Positions 8,472-16,873 of a stretch of DNA of 64,000 bases are shown here, piece after piece (the first letter of the stretch is position 1; every line of letters starts with the position of its first letter). The notes beneath the pieces were generated by a model. That model was not told the DNA's origin, did no database searches, and saw only the letters and a list, made by a program, of their open reading frames with translations. The stretch lies in NCBI RefSeq assembly GCF_009796765.1, contig NZ_CP047023.1:4571501-4635500 (forward strand), written 5' to 3'. The DNA comes from Paraglaciecola sp. L3A3. GTDB taxonomy: Bacteria; Pseudomonadota; Gammaproteobacteria; Enterobacterales; Alteromonadaceae. The position numbers and the translations under genes are program-made.

Positions 8472-10523
8472 ATGTTACACCTAAAAAGTTTATATCAAAT
8501 CACTTCTGACAATTCCCTTTCTTACCTACAGAAAATGGAAAAGCTGCTTATTCTCGGCAGTGATGTTTTTAATCTAGAATTAGCTATTATTAGCCAAATA
8601 CACAATGATACTTATACTGTGAAACATGCGATTTCTCCGGATAACGCCTTGCAAGCAGAAACAACTTTTCCGTTAAGTAATACTTATTGTATCCACACCC
8701 TACTTGCAGACAAATCCACTTCTTTTCATCATGCTGGCAAAAGTGAAATTGCTGAACATCCCTGTTATTTAGATTTTGGTCTTGAAAGTTATATCGGGGC
8801 ACCTTTGATGGTTGAAGGAAAACGCTACGGTACCCTCAACTTTTCTTCCAGTGAACCAAGAGCCAATCCATTTGGTCCAACAGAACACGAATTTATTGAG
8901 TTTTTAGCCCACTGGGTTGGCAACGAAATTGCCAGAAACAACGCATTGGCCATATTACAAAAGCAGAAGAAACGCTTAACCCACCAGCAAAATTTGATGA
9001 ATGAAATCAGCAAACTTTCAGGAGTCGGAGCTTGGGAGATAGATCTTGTCACTCAGTCAATACATTGGTCTGAAGCAACAAGGCTAATTCATGAAGTTGA
9101 TAAAGATTATGTTCCAGATCTTGAAACCGCTATTGATTTTTATAAAGCCGGAAAAAATCGAGAACGTCTTCGGGCTATGGTCAATAAAGTTATGTTAAAA
9201 GGTGGTGACTTCGCAGGGGAGTTTGAAATTGTCACCCACACAGGCAAAATAAAATGGGTAGCGAGCCAAGGTAGGGCTGAAATTGAAAATGATCAATGTG
9301 TTCGTTTATATGGCGCATTTCAAGACATCACTAAACAAGTCTATTACCGAGAACAATTAGAAAAAAGGCATCAAGAACTGACCCTAGCTCTTGAGGCCAG
9401 AAGTACCTTTTTAGCTAATATGAGTCATGAAATTCGCACACCTATCAATGGTGTGATTGGTTCGTTGCAAGTGATGGATAAAACAGGTTTAAATAATAAT
9501 CAAAAGAACTTTTTGAATTTAGCGCAAAGTAGCGCGGATTCTTTACTTGCCCAAGTAAATGATGTTTTAGACTTTGCAAAGATTGACTCCAAACAAATTG
9601 AATTAGAAAACACCCCCTTTATTATTAACGACTTATTGAATGAATGTGTTGCTCCATTTACTGTTTTTGCGAAAAATAAATCTATTAAATTAACCTCGGA
9701 TTTTGCTTTAACTGAAAACATCGCAATCATTGCAGATCCGACAAGAATCAGGCAGGTTTATGCGAATTTAATCAGTAACGCCATTAAATTTACCTTACAA
9801 GGTGAGGTTGTTATCAGCAGTGAACTGATTACTCTGGAAAAACAAAAGTCTCATTTAATATTAACAATAAAAGACAGTGGCATCGGCATAACAGAACAAC
9901 AACTAAAACATTTATTTTTACCATTTAGACAAGCAGATGCATCAACCACACGTAAATTTGGTGGCACCGGATTAGGCCTATCTATCAGCCAAAGTTTGGC
10001 GACCTTGATGAACGGTGAAATTACAGTACAAAGCACAGAACAAAAAGGCAGTACTTTTACGGTAAAAATTGAAGTATCAAACACGGATAGCTTTAAACCA
10101 ATTTCCATAGCTAAAACGCCATCTTCAAACGCCAAAGAGATAAGCCAGTTACGAATATTAATTGTTGAAGATAATGAAATTAATCAATTAGTTATCAGTG
10201 AGATGTTAAAATTAAAAGATGTCCCTCATGATATCGCATCAGACGGTTTAGAAGCCTTAGAAAAATTAGATAAAGAAGCCAAACAAAATCGCTTTTATTC
10301 TTTAATCTTAATGGACTGTCAAATGCCCAATATGGACGGTTACCAAGCTACGCAGAGTATTAGAAAACTAAATTTAGAAATATCAGATATTCCAATTATC
10401 GCCTTGACTGCTAACGCAATGAAAGGCGATCGCGAAAAGTGTATCGATAGCGGTATGACTGATTACCTAGCCAAACCCATACAGCAACAGCGGTTATATT
10501 CGAAGTTAGAGGAATATGTATAA
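8472..10523 (+). CDS. Hybrid sensor histidine kinase (GAF-PAS-HisKA-HATPase-REC)
   Basis: A 683-residue cytoplasmic sensor. An N-terminal GAF domain (about 20-155) is followed by a PAS domain with its PAC tail (about 180-290). The dimerisation and phosphoacceptor motif NMSHEIRTPING has His319. The HATPase domain has an N-box Asn at 436, DSGIG at 468-472 and GGTGLGL at 497-503. A C-terminal receiver domain starts RILIVEDNEIN, with phosphoacceptor Asp615 in LILMDCQMPNMDG. No membrane segment is seen, so the signal is likely cytosolic and read by GAF or PAS. No partner response regulator or Hpt protein is adjacent, so the target is unknown. Confidence 0.93.
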   Translation: MLHLKSLYQITSDNSLSYLQKMEKLLILGSDVFNLELAIISQIHNDTYTVKHAISPDNALQAETTFPLSNTYCIHTLLADKSTSFHHAGKSEIAEHPCYLDFGLESYIGAPLMVEGKRYGTLNFSSSEPRANPFGPTEHEFIEFLAHWVGNEIARNNALAILQKQKKRLTHQQNLMNEISKLSGVGAWEIDLVTQSIHWSEATRLIHEVDKDYVPDLETAIDFYKAGKNRERLRAMVNKVMLKGGDFAGEFEIVTHTGKIKWVASQGRAEIENDQCVRLYGAFQDITKQVYYREQLEKRHQELTLALEARSTFLANMSHEIRTPINGVIGSLQVMDKTGLNNNQKNFLNLAQSSADSLLAQVNDVLDFAKIDSKQIELENTPFIINDLLNECVAPFTVFAKNKSIKLTSDFALTENIAIIADPTRIRQVYANLISNAIKFTLQGEVVISSELITLEKQKSHLILTIKDSGIGITEQQLKHLFLPFRQADASTTRKFGGTGLGLSISQSLATLMNGEITVQSTEQKGSTFTVKIEVSNTDSFKPISIAKTPSSNAKEISQLRILIVEDNEINQLVISEMLKLKDVPHDIASDGLEALEKLDKEAKQNRFYSLILMDCQMPNMDGYQATQSIRKLNLEISDIPIIALTANAMKGDREKCIDSGMTDYLAKPIQQQRLYSKLEEYV

Positions 10524-10558
10524 TAACCACGGCACTAACCATTCAAGAAATTAATAGC

Positions 10559-11461
10559 GTGACAACAACAGATTTAACACCATTATTAAAGATCATCTTA
10601 CCATCACCAGAACAATCCATTCTGCTCCAAGGTACCAAGATTACCATTAAACGTGACGACTCTATCCACGCCATTATTTCGGGTAATAAATGGCGCAAGA
10701 TCAAGTTTCAGTTAATCGATGCGCTAGAACAAAAATGCCCACATATTATTAGTTTTGGCGGCGGTTTTTCTAATCACTTGCATGCTTTGGCCTATTGTTG
10801 CCGACAACTGAATATTAAGTTTACTGCAATCGTACGTGGAGATTACTCGCAAAATCTTAGTCCGATGTTACAAGACTTAGTCTCATGGCAAAGTGATATA
10901 CGTTATGTAAACAAAATCACGTATCAAGCACGCAACTCTAGTTATTTACACCAATTACAAATCGAATTTCCACAAGCCGTTATTATCCCCGAAGGCGGCT
11001 CTAGCCAATATGCTCTAGAAGGTGTTGGCGAAATAGTAAATGAACTTAACCAAGAATATGACTTTATCATTGCGCCTGTTGCCAGTGGCGGCACTTTAGC
11101 GGGGTTGATTAATGCATTAGGTAACAAACAACTAGCAAATAAAACAAAAGTGTTAGGCATAGGTGTACTAAAAGGACAAAATTACTTAGAGGATTTAGTT
11201 ACTGACTTACTGCCGCCAGATTGCCACAATAAAAATTGGCAAATTAATCATGATTATCATTTTGGTGGTTATGCCAAAAAGACTGAAGAGTTAACTCAGT
11301 ATTGCACTGACTTTAACCAACAACAGCAATTAGATATTGAACCAATTTACAGTGGCAAATTGTTTTTTGCCATACAGGATTTACTACACCAAAAGTATTT
11401 TCCTAAAAACAGTCGGATCTTGGCTTTGCACACAGGTGGCTTGCAAGGGGTAAGAAAATAA
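10559..11461 (+). CDS. ACC deaminase / D-cysteine desulfhydrase-like PLP enzyme
   Basis: Fold-type II PLP enzyme of 300 residues. The PLP lysine motif GNKWRKIKF (42-50, Lys44) corresponds to the GNKxRKLE motif of ACC deaminase and D-cysteine desulfhydrase. The phosphate-binding segment appears as SGGTLAG, and FGGGFSNHLHA follows the lysine. The substrate cannot be told from sequence. The GTG start is chosen because there is no in-frame ATG near the N-terminal similarity. It lies 35 bases after the hybrid kinase and may be cotranscribed with it. Confidence 0.8.
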   Translation: MTTTDLTPLLKIILPSPEQSILLQGTKITIKRDDSIHAIISGNKWRKIKFQLIDALEQKCPHIISFGGGFSNHLHALAYCCRQLNIKFTAIVRGDYSQNLSPMLQDLVSWQSDIRYVNKITYQARNSSYLHQLQIEFPQAVIIPEGGSSQYALEGVGEIVNELNQEYDFIIAPVASGGTLAGLINALGNKQLANKTKVLGIGVLKGQNYLEDLVTDLLPPDCHNKNWQINHDYHFGGYAKKTEELTQYCTDFNQQQQLDIEPIYSGKLFFAIQDLLHQKYFPKNSRILALHTGGLQGVRK

Positions 11462-11538
11462 ACCTTGCACACATCATTATAAGTATTCAATATTTAGCTG
11501 GCAATTCAACCATAAATATTTAAGTTCGAAAAATCACC

Positions 11539-12486
11539 ATGAGCCAATCAATAAACAACATACTTATAATTGTGATTACATTTTGCTTCTTCACAAGTTG
11601 TACTACTTACCACACTTTGCCGGAATCAGCGGTTTTATCGATGCCAAATGGCTTATATGGTCATGCGATCGTCAACAATGGTCAGAAAATTTTTGTATTA
11701 GCTGGCAGCCAAAAAGGAGGTTTTTCGAGAGATATTCACATTATAGATCCACGAACCAAAGAAATGATAAAATTAAAAGATAAATTGTTACCTAGACGTT
11801 ACCACTCGGCAGTGTGGGACGGAAAAGATTCAATTTATATTTTAGGCGGAGTAACAGCTTGGAAGCATTATTCTAGTTTACAGCCATTGGTTGAAATATA
11901 TGACATCCCATCTAAACAAGTCAAAATCTTGGGCGAAATGCCGGTCCCAAGACGTTTTGCCAGCGCAGTTTATATCGATGGAAAAATCGTGGTAAGTGGC
12001 GGTAGTAAATACGATTCCAGACAAAAGTTAGTGCCTACCAACATCGTCAGTATCTTCGACATCACAACTAACCAGTGGACAAAAGCGTCTGGTTTACCCT
12101 TTGCAGAAGACACTAGAACCGTGATACTTGGTAAACATATTTATGCCATTGGTGGTTATAACAATAAGAAAGCCTCTAACCACTTTTCTCGTTACGATTT
12201 AACGAAAGATCAGTGGATAAGTCTGCCATCTCTTCCACAGCTCTTAAGTGCCCACTCGGCAGTAGCTGTGCAGGACAAAATTTATACCTTCGGCGATTAT
12301 AAGAACTTAACTTCTAGCTACATTTATAATACAAAAACTCAAAACTGGAGTACTTCACCATTTAATTTTCAAGCTTCTAGACATAATGCAGCAACTGAAC
12401 TAAATGGGGTAATTTATGTTATTGGCGGGACGTTAGGTTCTGGCAAATTATTTTTAGATTCAATCCAAACATTTACTGTCGAATAA
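11539..12486 (+). CDS. Kelch-repeat lipoprotein
   Basis: A 315-residue predicted lipoprotein. A hydrophobic signal segment (about residues 6-20) ends in a lipobox FTSC, with Cys at about residue 21. The rest is made of Kelch-type beta-propeller blades: repeated patterns such as YILGG, RRYHSAVWDGKDSIYILGG, RRFASAVYIDGKIVVSGGS, YAIGGYNN and a C-terminal HNAATELNGVIYVIGG. About six blades are visible. It ends directly before pnuC with no gap, so it is likely the first gene of the nicotinamide riboside salvage operon, perhaps as a periplasmic or outer-membrane factor. Sialate epimerase (NanM) has a similar fold, but nothing else here supports that role. Confidence 0.8.
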   Translation: MSQSINNILIIVITFCFFTSCTTYHTLPESAVLSMPNGLYGHAIVNNGQKIFVLAGSQKGGFSRDIHIIDPRTKEMIKLKDKLLPRRYHSAVWDGKDSIYILGGVTAWKHYSSLQPLVEIYDIPSKQVKILGEMPVPRRFASAVYIDGKIVVSGGSKYDSRQKLVPTNIVSIFDITTNQWTKASGLPFAEDTRTVILGKHIYAIGGYNNKKASNHFSRYDLTKDQWISLPSLPQLLSAHSAVAVQDKIYTFGDYKNLTSSYIYNTKTQNWSTSPFNFQASRHNAATELNGVIYVIGGTLGSGKLFLDSIQTFTVE

Positions 12487-12489
12487 TTG

Positions 12490-13107
12490 ATGCATTGGCT
12501 GGAATGGTTACAAGGTTTTGCTGGCGCCTCACCCTTTGAATGGATTGCTACAGTGGCAGGCTTTCTATGTGTATATCTTATTATAAAGCGTAGTATTTGG
12601 TGTTTTGCCTTTGGCTTAATTCAAGTCTGTATTTATAGCTGGATTTTTTACGATGTTAAACTCTACTCTGATATGGCACTGCATATTTTTTATATAGGGT
12701 TTCAATTTTACGGATGGTGGATTTGGCGGCATTCTCAAGACCAAACAGGGCATATTCAAGTACAACCAGGTTCAGTCAAAGAATATACGCTATGGATAAC
12801 CACTATTATCGGAAGCAGCTTGTTATTAGGAACTATGATGGCCAGCCAAACCGATGCAGATTTCCCCTACCCTGACGCCTTTACCACCTGTGCTAGCTTA
12901 GCCGCCCAATGGTTGCTGTCGCACAAAAAACTCTTAAATTGGAGCTTATGGATCTTAGTGGATATAGTCGCCATTATTATTTATTGGCAAAAAGGCTTAT
13001 ACCCTACATCTATTTTATATTTATGTTTTTTAATTTTGGCAATTATTGGTCAATGGCAGTGGTATAAAAATCTGTGTCAGCAAAATCTAGGGAATAAATA
13101 TGGCTAA
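12490..13107 (+). CDS. pnuC: Nicotinamide riboside transporter PnuC
   Basis: An integral membrane protein of 205 residues with about seven hydrophobic segments. It imports nicotinamide riboside for NAD salvage. The family's tryptophan-rich signature is seen in FYGWWIWRHS and in the SLAAQWLLSHKKLLNW region. I start at the ATG three bases after the Kelch gene stop; a TTG one codon earlier is possible. There is no ribosome binding site, suggesting translational coupling to the Kelch gene. Its end overlaps the next gene by 8 bases, and that gene and the next supply the two enzymes that trap the imported riboside. Confidence 0.93.
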   Translation: MHWLEWLQGFAGASPFEWIATVAGFLCVYLIIKRSIWCFAFGLIQVCIYSWIFYDVKLYSDMALHIFYIGFQFYGWWIWRHSQDQTGHIQVQPGSVKEYTLWITTIIGSSLLLGTMMASQTDADFPYPDAFTTCASLAAQWLLSHKKLLNWSLWILVDIVAIIIYWQKGLYPTSILYLCFLILAIIGQWQWYKNLCQQNLGNKYG

Positions 13108-13573
13108 AGGCCTTACCCTAGGTAAATTTGCTCCATTACATAAAGGCCATCAAGCACTGATTGATTTTTCCCTGCGATATGCAGATCAACTGGTAATAGT
13201 CATTTATGCATGTGATGAATTACCCAGCTGCCCACTACCAATTAGAATCAAATGGCTCGAACAACTGTACCCCCAGGTTCAAGTGATATTAGCAATTGAT
13301 GGTCCAAAAGAAGTGGGCTATAGCCAAGAAATTATTAACAAACATGACGTCTATCTACAAGAATTATTAAAAGATCACTGCTTCGATTACTTTTTTAGTA
13401 GTGAATCCTATGGAGAGCACGTTAGCTTAGCTCTTAACTGCAAAGATATAAGATTTGACCAAGCAAGAACCAAAGTCCCTATAAGTGCCACTAAAATTAG
13501 GAATAATGTAGACCAGTTTAAAGACTACTTATCCCCCTTGGTATACAACACATTAATAGAGCAAAACGATTGA
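13100..13573 (+). CDS. Nicotinamide-nucleotide adenylyltransferase (NadR N-terminal type)
   Basis: A nucleotidyltransferase of 157 residues that makes NAD from NMN and ATP. The HxGH-type motif is seen in GKFAPLHKGHQA (residues 8-19), and the second ATP motif ISATKIRNN is close to the C-terminus. It corresponds to the NMNAT domain of the fused NadR protein but lacks the N-terminal DNA-binding domain and the C-terminal kinase. It overlaps pnuC by 8 bases and the kinase gene by 4 bases, so the three form one translationally coupled unit. Confidence 0.88.
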   Translation: MAKGLTLGKFAPLHKGHQALIDFSLRYADQLVIVIYACDELPSCPLPIRIKWLEQLYPQVQVILAIDGPKEVGYSQEIINKHDVYLQELLKDHCFDYFFSSESYGEHVSLALNCKDIRFDQARTKVPISATKIRNNVDQFKDYLSPLVYNTLIEQND

Positions 13574-14109
13574 TCAAACGAATTGTATTTATAGGTGCAC
13601 CATCTACCGGTAAAACCACACTAAGTGAAACGCTAGCCAAAGAATTAAAGACATTAAGCGTGGCGGAATACGGGCGAGAGTATTGGTTAAAACATCAAAT
13701 TGATAGGCGACTAACACCAGCACAACTATTACATATTGCGCAAACTCAAAATCAATGGGAAGACCAAGCGAGCCTAGAAGCAAATAAATATTTATTTTGT
13801 GATACCAGCGCCTTTACCACCTGGCACTTTGCTTTACATTACCACCAGAACGCTCTACCTGAATTAGAAAAACTAGCCAAACAATGTTGGCAACGATATG
13901 ACCTAGTGGTTTTATGTGACGATGATATTCCCTACGATGATACTTGGGAAAGATCAGGGGATGCTAACCGCTATGAATTTCAACAATTTAATCGTGACTA
14001 TTTAGCCAAACAGCGAATTCCGCACTTAGTGGCATCTGGCACCTTAAAGCAACGAACGGAAGTTGTTCTAGGCACACTATTAGCTGAATATTCATCAATA
14101 TTTAACTAG
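13570..14109 (+). CDS. Ribosylnicotinamide kinase (NadR C-terminal type)
   Basis: A P-loop kinase of 179 residues, Walker A GAPSTGKTT at about 9-17, similar to the kinase domain of NadR (AAA_28 family). It would phosphorylate nicotinamide riboside brought in by PnuC, giving NMN for the adjacent adenylyltransferase. The start is a TTG overlapping the TGA of the previous gene (TTGA), in the -1 frame relative to it. No in-frame ATG is present near the Walker motif, so the TTG start is well supported. Confidence 0.87.
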   Translation: MIKRIVFIGAPSTGKTTLSETLAKELKTLSVAEYGREYWLKHQIDRRLTPAQLLHIAQTQNQWEDQASLEANKYLFCDTSAFTTWHFALHYHQNALPELEKLAKQCWQRYDLVVLCDDDIPYDDTWERSGDANRYEFQQFNRDYLAKQRIPHLVASGTLKQRTEVVLGTLLAEYSSIFN

Positions 14110-14229
14110 CACTTGGCGACAAAAACTTTTATTTTGTATCACTAATTTCATGTATCTATTGCGCAGTTGAAAAATACTGATAGGATGCCGCGGTTTTTAT
14201 GTCTCATCTATGCTTAAAAGGATAACTTT

Positions 14230-15432
14230 ATGTCTCGTGTTTTAATTATTGGTGCCGGTGGTGTTGCTGCAGTCACCATTAAAAAATGTGCTCGTTTACC
14301 TGAGCTTTTTGACGAAATATATCTTGCCAGCCGCACGGTATCTAAATGTGAAGCATTACAAAAAGAAGTGGGCTTAGACCGTGTTAAGGGTACTTTTGCT
14401 GTCGATGCAGATCATGCTAGTGAAGTAGTCGCGGTTATCAATCAAGTTAACCCAGACTTAGTGATTAACTTAGCCTTACCCTATCAAGATTTAGCCATTA
14501 TGGACGCTTGTTTAGAAACAGGGGTAGATTATTTAGATACCGCCAACTACGAACCTAAAGATGTCGCTAAATTTGAATATTCATGGCAATGGGCTTATCA
14601 AGAAAAATTCGAAAAGGCAGGCTTAATGGCCTTATTAGGTAGTGGATTTGATCCAGGTGTGACCAATGTATATACCGCTTATGCAGCTAAACATTATTTC
14701 GACGAGATTCATTACCTAGACATAGTAGATTGTAATGGTGGCGATCACGGCCAAGCTTTTGCTACCAACTTCAATCCTGAAATTAACATTCGAGAAATTA
14801 CCCAGCGTGGGCGTTTCTTTGAAAATGGCGAATGGAAAGAAACCGATCCATTAAGTGTTCGTGAATATCTCGATTATCAAAACATAGGTGTTCGAGCTTC
14901 GTATTTAATGTATCACGAAGAATTAGAGTCAATCGTTAAACATTTCCCAAGCCTTAAACGTGCACGTTTTTGGATGACCTTTGGCGATGCCTACCTGAAT
15001 CACTTAAAAGTGTTAGAAGGTATTGGCATGACAAGTATTGAACCAATTAACTTCCAAGGTCAGCAGATTGTACCTTTAGAGTTTCTGAAAGCGGTATTGC
15101 CTGATCCTGGCTCATTAGCCGACGGTTATACAGGGCAAACTTGTATTGGTACTTATATAACGGGCCTAAAAGATGGCAAAGAAAAAACCATCTTTATCTA
15201 CAACAACTGCGAACATGCTAAGTGCCACGAAGAATTAGGTGCTCAAGCCGTTTCTTACACGACAGGTGTACCAGCCATGATAGGTGCCAGTTTAATATTG
15301 AACGGTACTTGGAAAAAAGCAGGCGTATGGAATATGGAACAATTTGATCCAGACCCATTTATGGAGATGTTAAATATGCATGGCTTACCTTGGCATGTGA
15401 TTGAATGCGACGAAAGCCCATTTAAAAGATAA
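14230..15432 (+). CDS. Carboxynorspermidine/carboxyspermidine dehydrogenase
   Basis: A 400-residue saccharopine dehydrogenase-like NADPH enzyme with the Rossmann motif IIGAGGVAAVTIKK at about 5-18. In Vibrio-type polyamine synthesis this enzyme condenses putrescine (or diaminopropane) with aspartate semialdehyde and reduces the product to carboxyspermidine (or carboxynorspermidine). The assignment over lysine metabolism rests on the next gene being the matching decarboxylase, 184 bases downstream. Which diamine it uses cannot be told here. Upstream 120 bases contain a weak AAAAGGAT ribosome binding site 6-7 bases before the ATG. Confidence 0.9.
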   Translation: MSRVLIIGAGGVAAVTIKKCARLPELFDEIYLASRTVSKCEALQKEVGLDRVKGTFAVDADHASEVVAVINQVNPDLVINLALPYQDLAIMDACLETGVDYLDTANYEPKDVAKFEYSWQWAYQEKFEKAGLMALLGSGFDPGVTNVYTAYAAKHYFDEIHYLDIVDCNGGDHGQAFATNFNPEINIREITQRGRFFENGEWKETDPLSVREYLDYQNIGVRASYLMYHEELESIVKHFPSLKRARFWMTFGDAYLNHLKVLEGIGMTSIEPINFQGQQIVPLEFLKAVLPDPGSLADGYTGQTCIGTYITGLKDGKEKTIFIYNNCEHAKCHEELGAQAVSYTTGVPAMIGASLILNGTWKKAGVWNMEQFDPDPFMEMLNMHGLPWHVIECDESPFKR

Positions 15433-15474
15433 CATCAGCTAGCTCTCTCTAGCTGCGAGTACCGAGCTAAAACA

Positions 15475-15511
15475 CTCGTAGCTCGTAGCTCGTAGCTCGT
15501 AGCTCGTAGCT
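15475..15511 (+). repeat. 7-bp tandem repeat (CTCGTAG x5)
   Basis: Five perfect head-to-tail copies of CTCGTAG at 15475-15509, followed by CT. The tract lies between the dehydrogenase stop and the terminator at 15519. A preceding AGCTAGCTCTCTCTAGCTGCGAG looks like a degenerate extension. It is a simple-sequence tract that could vary in copy number. It is outside any coding region and upstream of the transcription terminator, so an effect on expression is not evident. Confidence 0.85.
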
Positions 15512-15518
15512 AAAATAA

Positions 15519-15551
15519 TAAAGGCTTTGCTTGATTAGCTAAGCCTTTTTA
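15519..15551 (+). terminator. Rho-independent terminator
   Basis: A stem AAGGCTT/AAGCCTT (15521-15527 with 15541-15547), extended after a T-T mismatch by GCT/AGC and followed by five T. It lies between the carboxynorspermidine dehydrogenase and decarboxylase genes, so these may be transcribed separately or with partial read-through. Confidence 0.75.
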
Positions 15552-15616
15552 CTTTAACTCATAGATTGCTAGCGTTATGCTAACGAATCTATTTTGCCTT
15601 AAAAAGTAACCTCCTT

Positions 15617-16756
15617 ATGCAAGACCCCATGTTAAACCCTGCGATCCCTTCTCCTTGTTATGTATGTGAAGAAACTAAACTTGAAGCCAATCTACAATTG
15701 ATGCAGCGAGTGCAACAAGAAAGTGGTGTTGAGATAATCTTAGCGCTGAAAGGTTTTTCTATGTGGTCTACGTTTGACTTGGTTAGCAAGTACTTACAAG
15801 GTTCTACTGCCAGTGCAGTGTGGGAGGCTAGACTAGGGAAAGAAGAGATAGGCAAACAGGTTCATGCCTTTTCTCCCGCATATAAACCTACTGATATCGA
15901 CCAGTTAGTCGATTTAGTTGATCACATTTCTTTTAACAGTCTCGGCCAATGGCATAGGTATAAACAACAAATTTTAAACTCCACTGTTTCTCCTGGTATT
16001 CGATTAAATGCAGAACACCGTGAAGCTGAAACTGAGTTATATGATCCAAGTGCTCCTGGCTCACGTTTTGGCATTTTAGCCAAAGATTTAGTGGATGCAG
16101 ATTTATCCGGCATTGAAGGTTTTCACATTCATAACCTATGTGAGTGCGATTCTTATGCCACAGAACGTACGATCCTCGCAGTAGAAAAAAAGTTCGGCCT
16201 ATACTTTGCGCAAATTAAGTGGATCAATTTTGGTGGTGGTCATCTAATGACTAAACAGGGTTACGATGTAGAGCACCTTATCACCACATTAAAAGCCTTT
16301 AAATCTCGTCATCCGCACCTTAACGTTATATTAGAACCTGGTTCTGCTGTAGCTTGGCAAACAGGCCCGTTAATTTGTGAAGTCATAGATATTGTCGAGA
16401 ATCGCGATAAAATTGCTATTGTTGATATGTCTGCCACTGCGCACATGCCGGATGTACTCGAAATGCCCTATCGCCCAGATGTGCGTGGCGCAGGTAAATC
16501 CGGTGAAAAAGCTTATACCTACCGTTTTGGTGGCAACTCTTGCCTTACTGGTGATGCCATAGATTTGTATAGTTTTGACCATGAATTACAAATCGGCGAG
16601 CGCATTATCTTTGAAGATATGATCCATTACACTATGGTTAAAACCACCTTTTTTAATGGCGTTGAACACCCTTCGATTGGCATATTACGCAAAGATGGAA
16701 GTTTTGAATTAGTTCGACAATTTAGTTACGAAGATTTTAAGAATAAGTTATCTTAG
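15617..16756 (+). CDS. nspC: Carboxynorspermidine decarboxylase
   Basis: PLP-dependent decarboxylase of 379 residues from the alanine racemase fold, fold type III. It removes CO2 from carboxyspermidine or carboxynorspermidine to give the triamine. The N-terminal PLP lysine is in ILALKGFSMWS (Lys44), HIHNLCE and a glycine-rich WINFGGGHLMT contribute to the barrel, and GGNSCLTGD near residue 310 is the second active-site cysteine region. Two Met starts are possible (residues 1 and 5); neither has a clear ribosome binding site. Confidence 0.94.
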   Translation: MQDPMLNPAIPSPCYVCEETKLEANLQLMQRVQQESGVEIILALKGFSMWSTFDLVSKYLQGSTASAVWEARLGKEEIGKQVHAFSPAYKPTDIDQLVDLVDHISFNSLGQWHRYKQQILNSTVSPGIRLNAEHREAETELYDPSAPGSRFGILAKDLVDADLSGIEGFHIHNLCECDSYATERTILAVEKKFGLYFAQIKWINFGGGHLMTKQGYDVEHLITTLKAFKSRHPHLNVILEPGSAVAWQTGPLICEVIDIVENRDKIAIVDMSATAHMPDVLEMPYRPDVRGAGKSGEKAYTYRFGGNSCLTGDAIDLYSFDHELQIGERIIFEDMIHYTMVKTTFFNGVEHPSIGILRKDGSFELVRQFSYEDFKNKLS

Positions 16757-16873
16757 ATTTGAGGGCTTGATATCGTTTTAATCACAATTGTACTATCAGT
16801 AAATTTGTCGCTAGAGTAGATTTTGAATACCCACGCCGATTTGTTGTCAGCTAAGGATAGGATCAGATTATAT

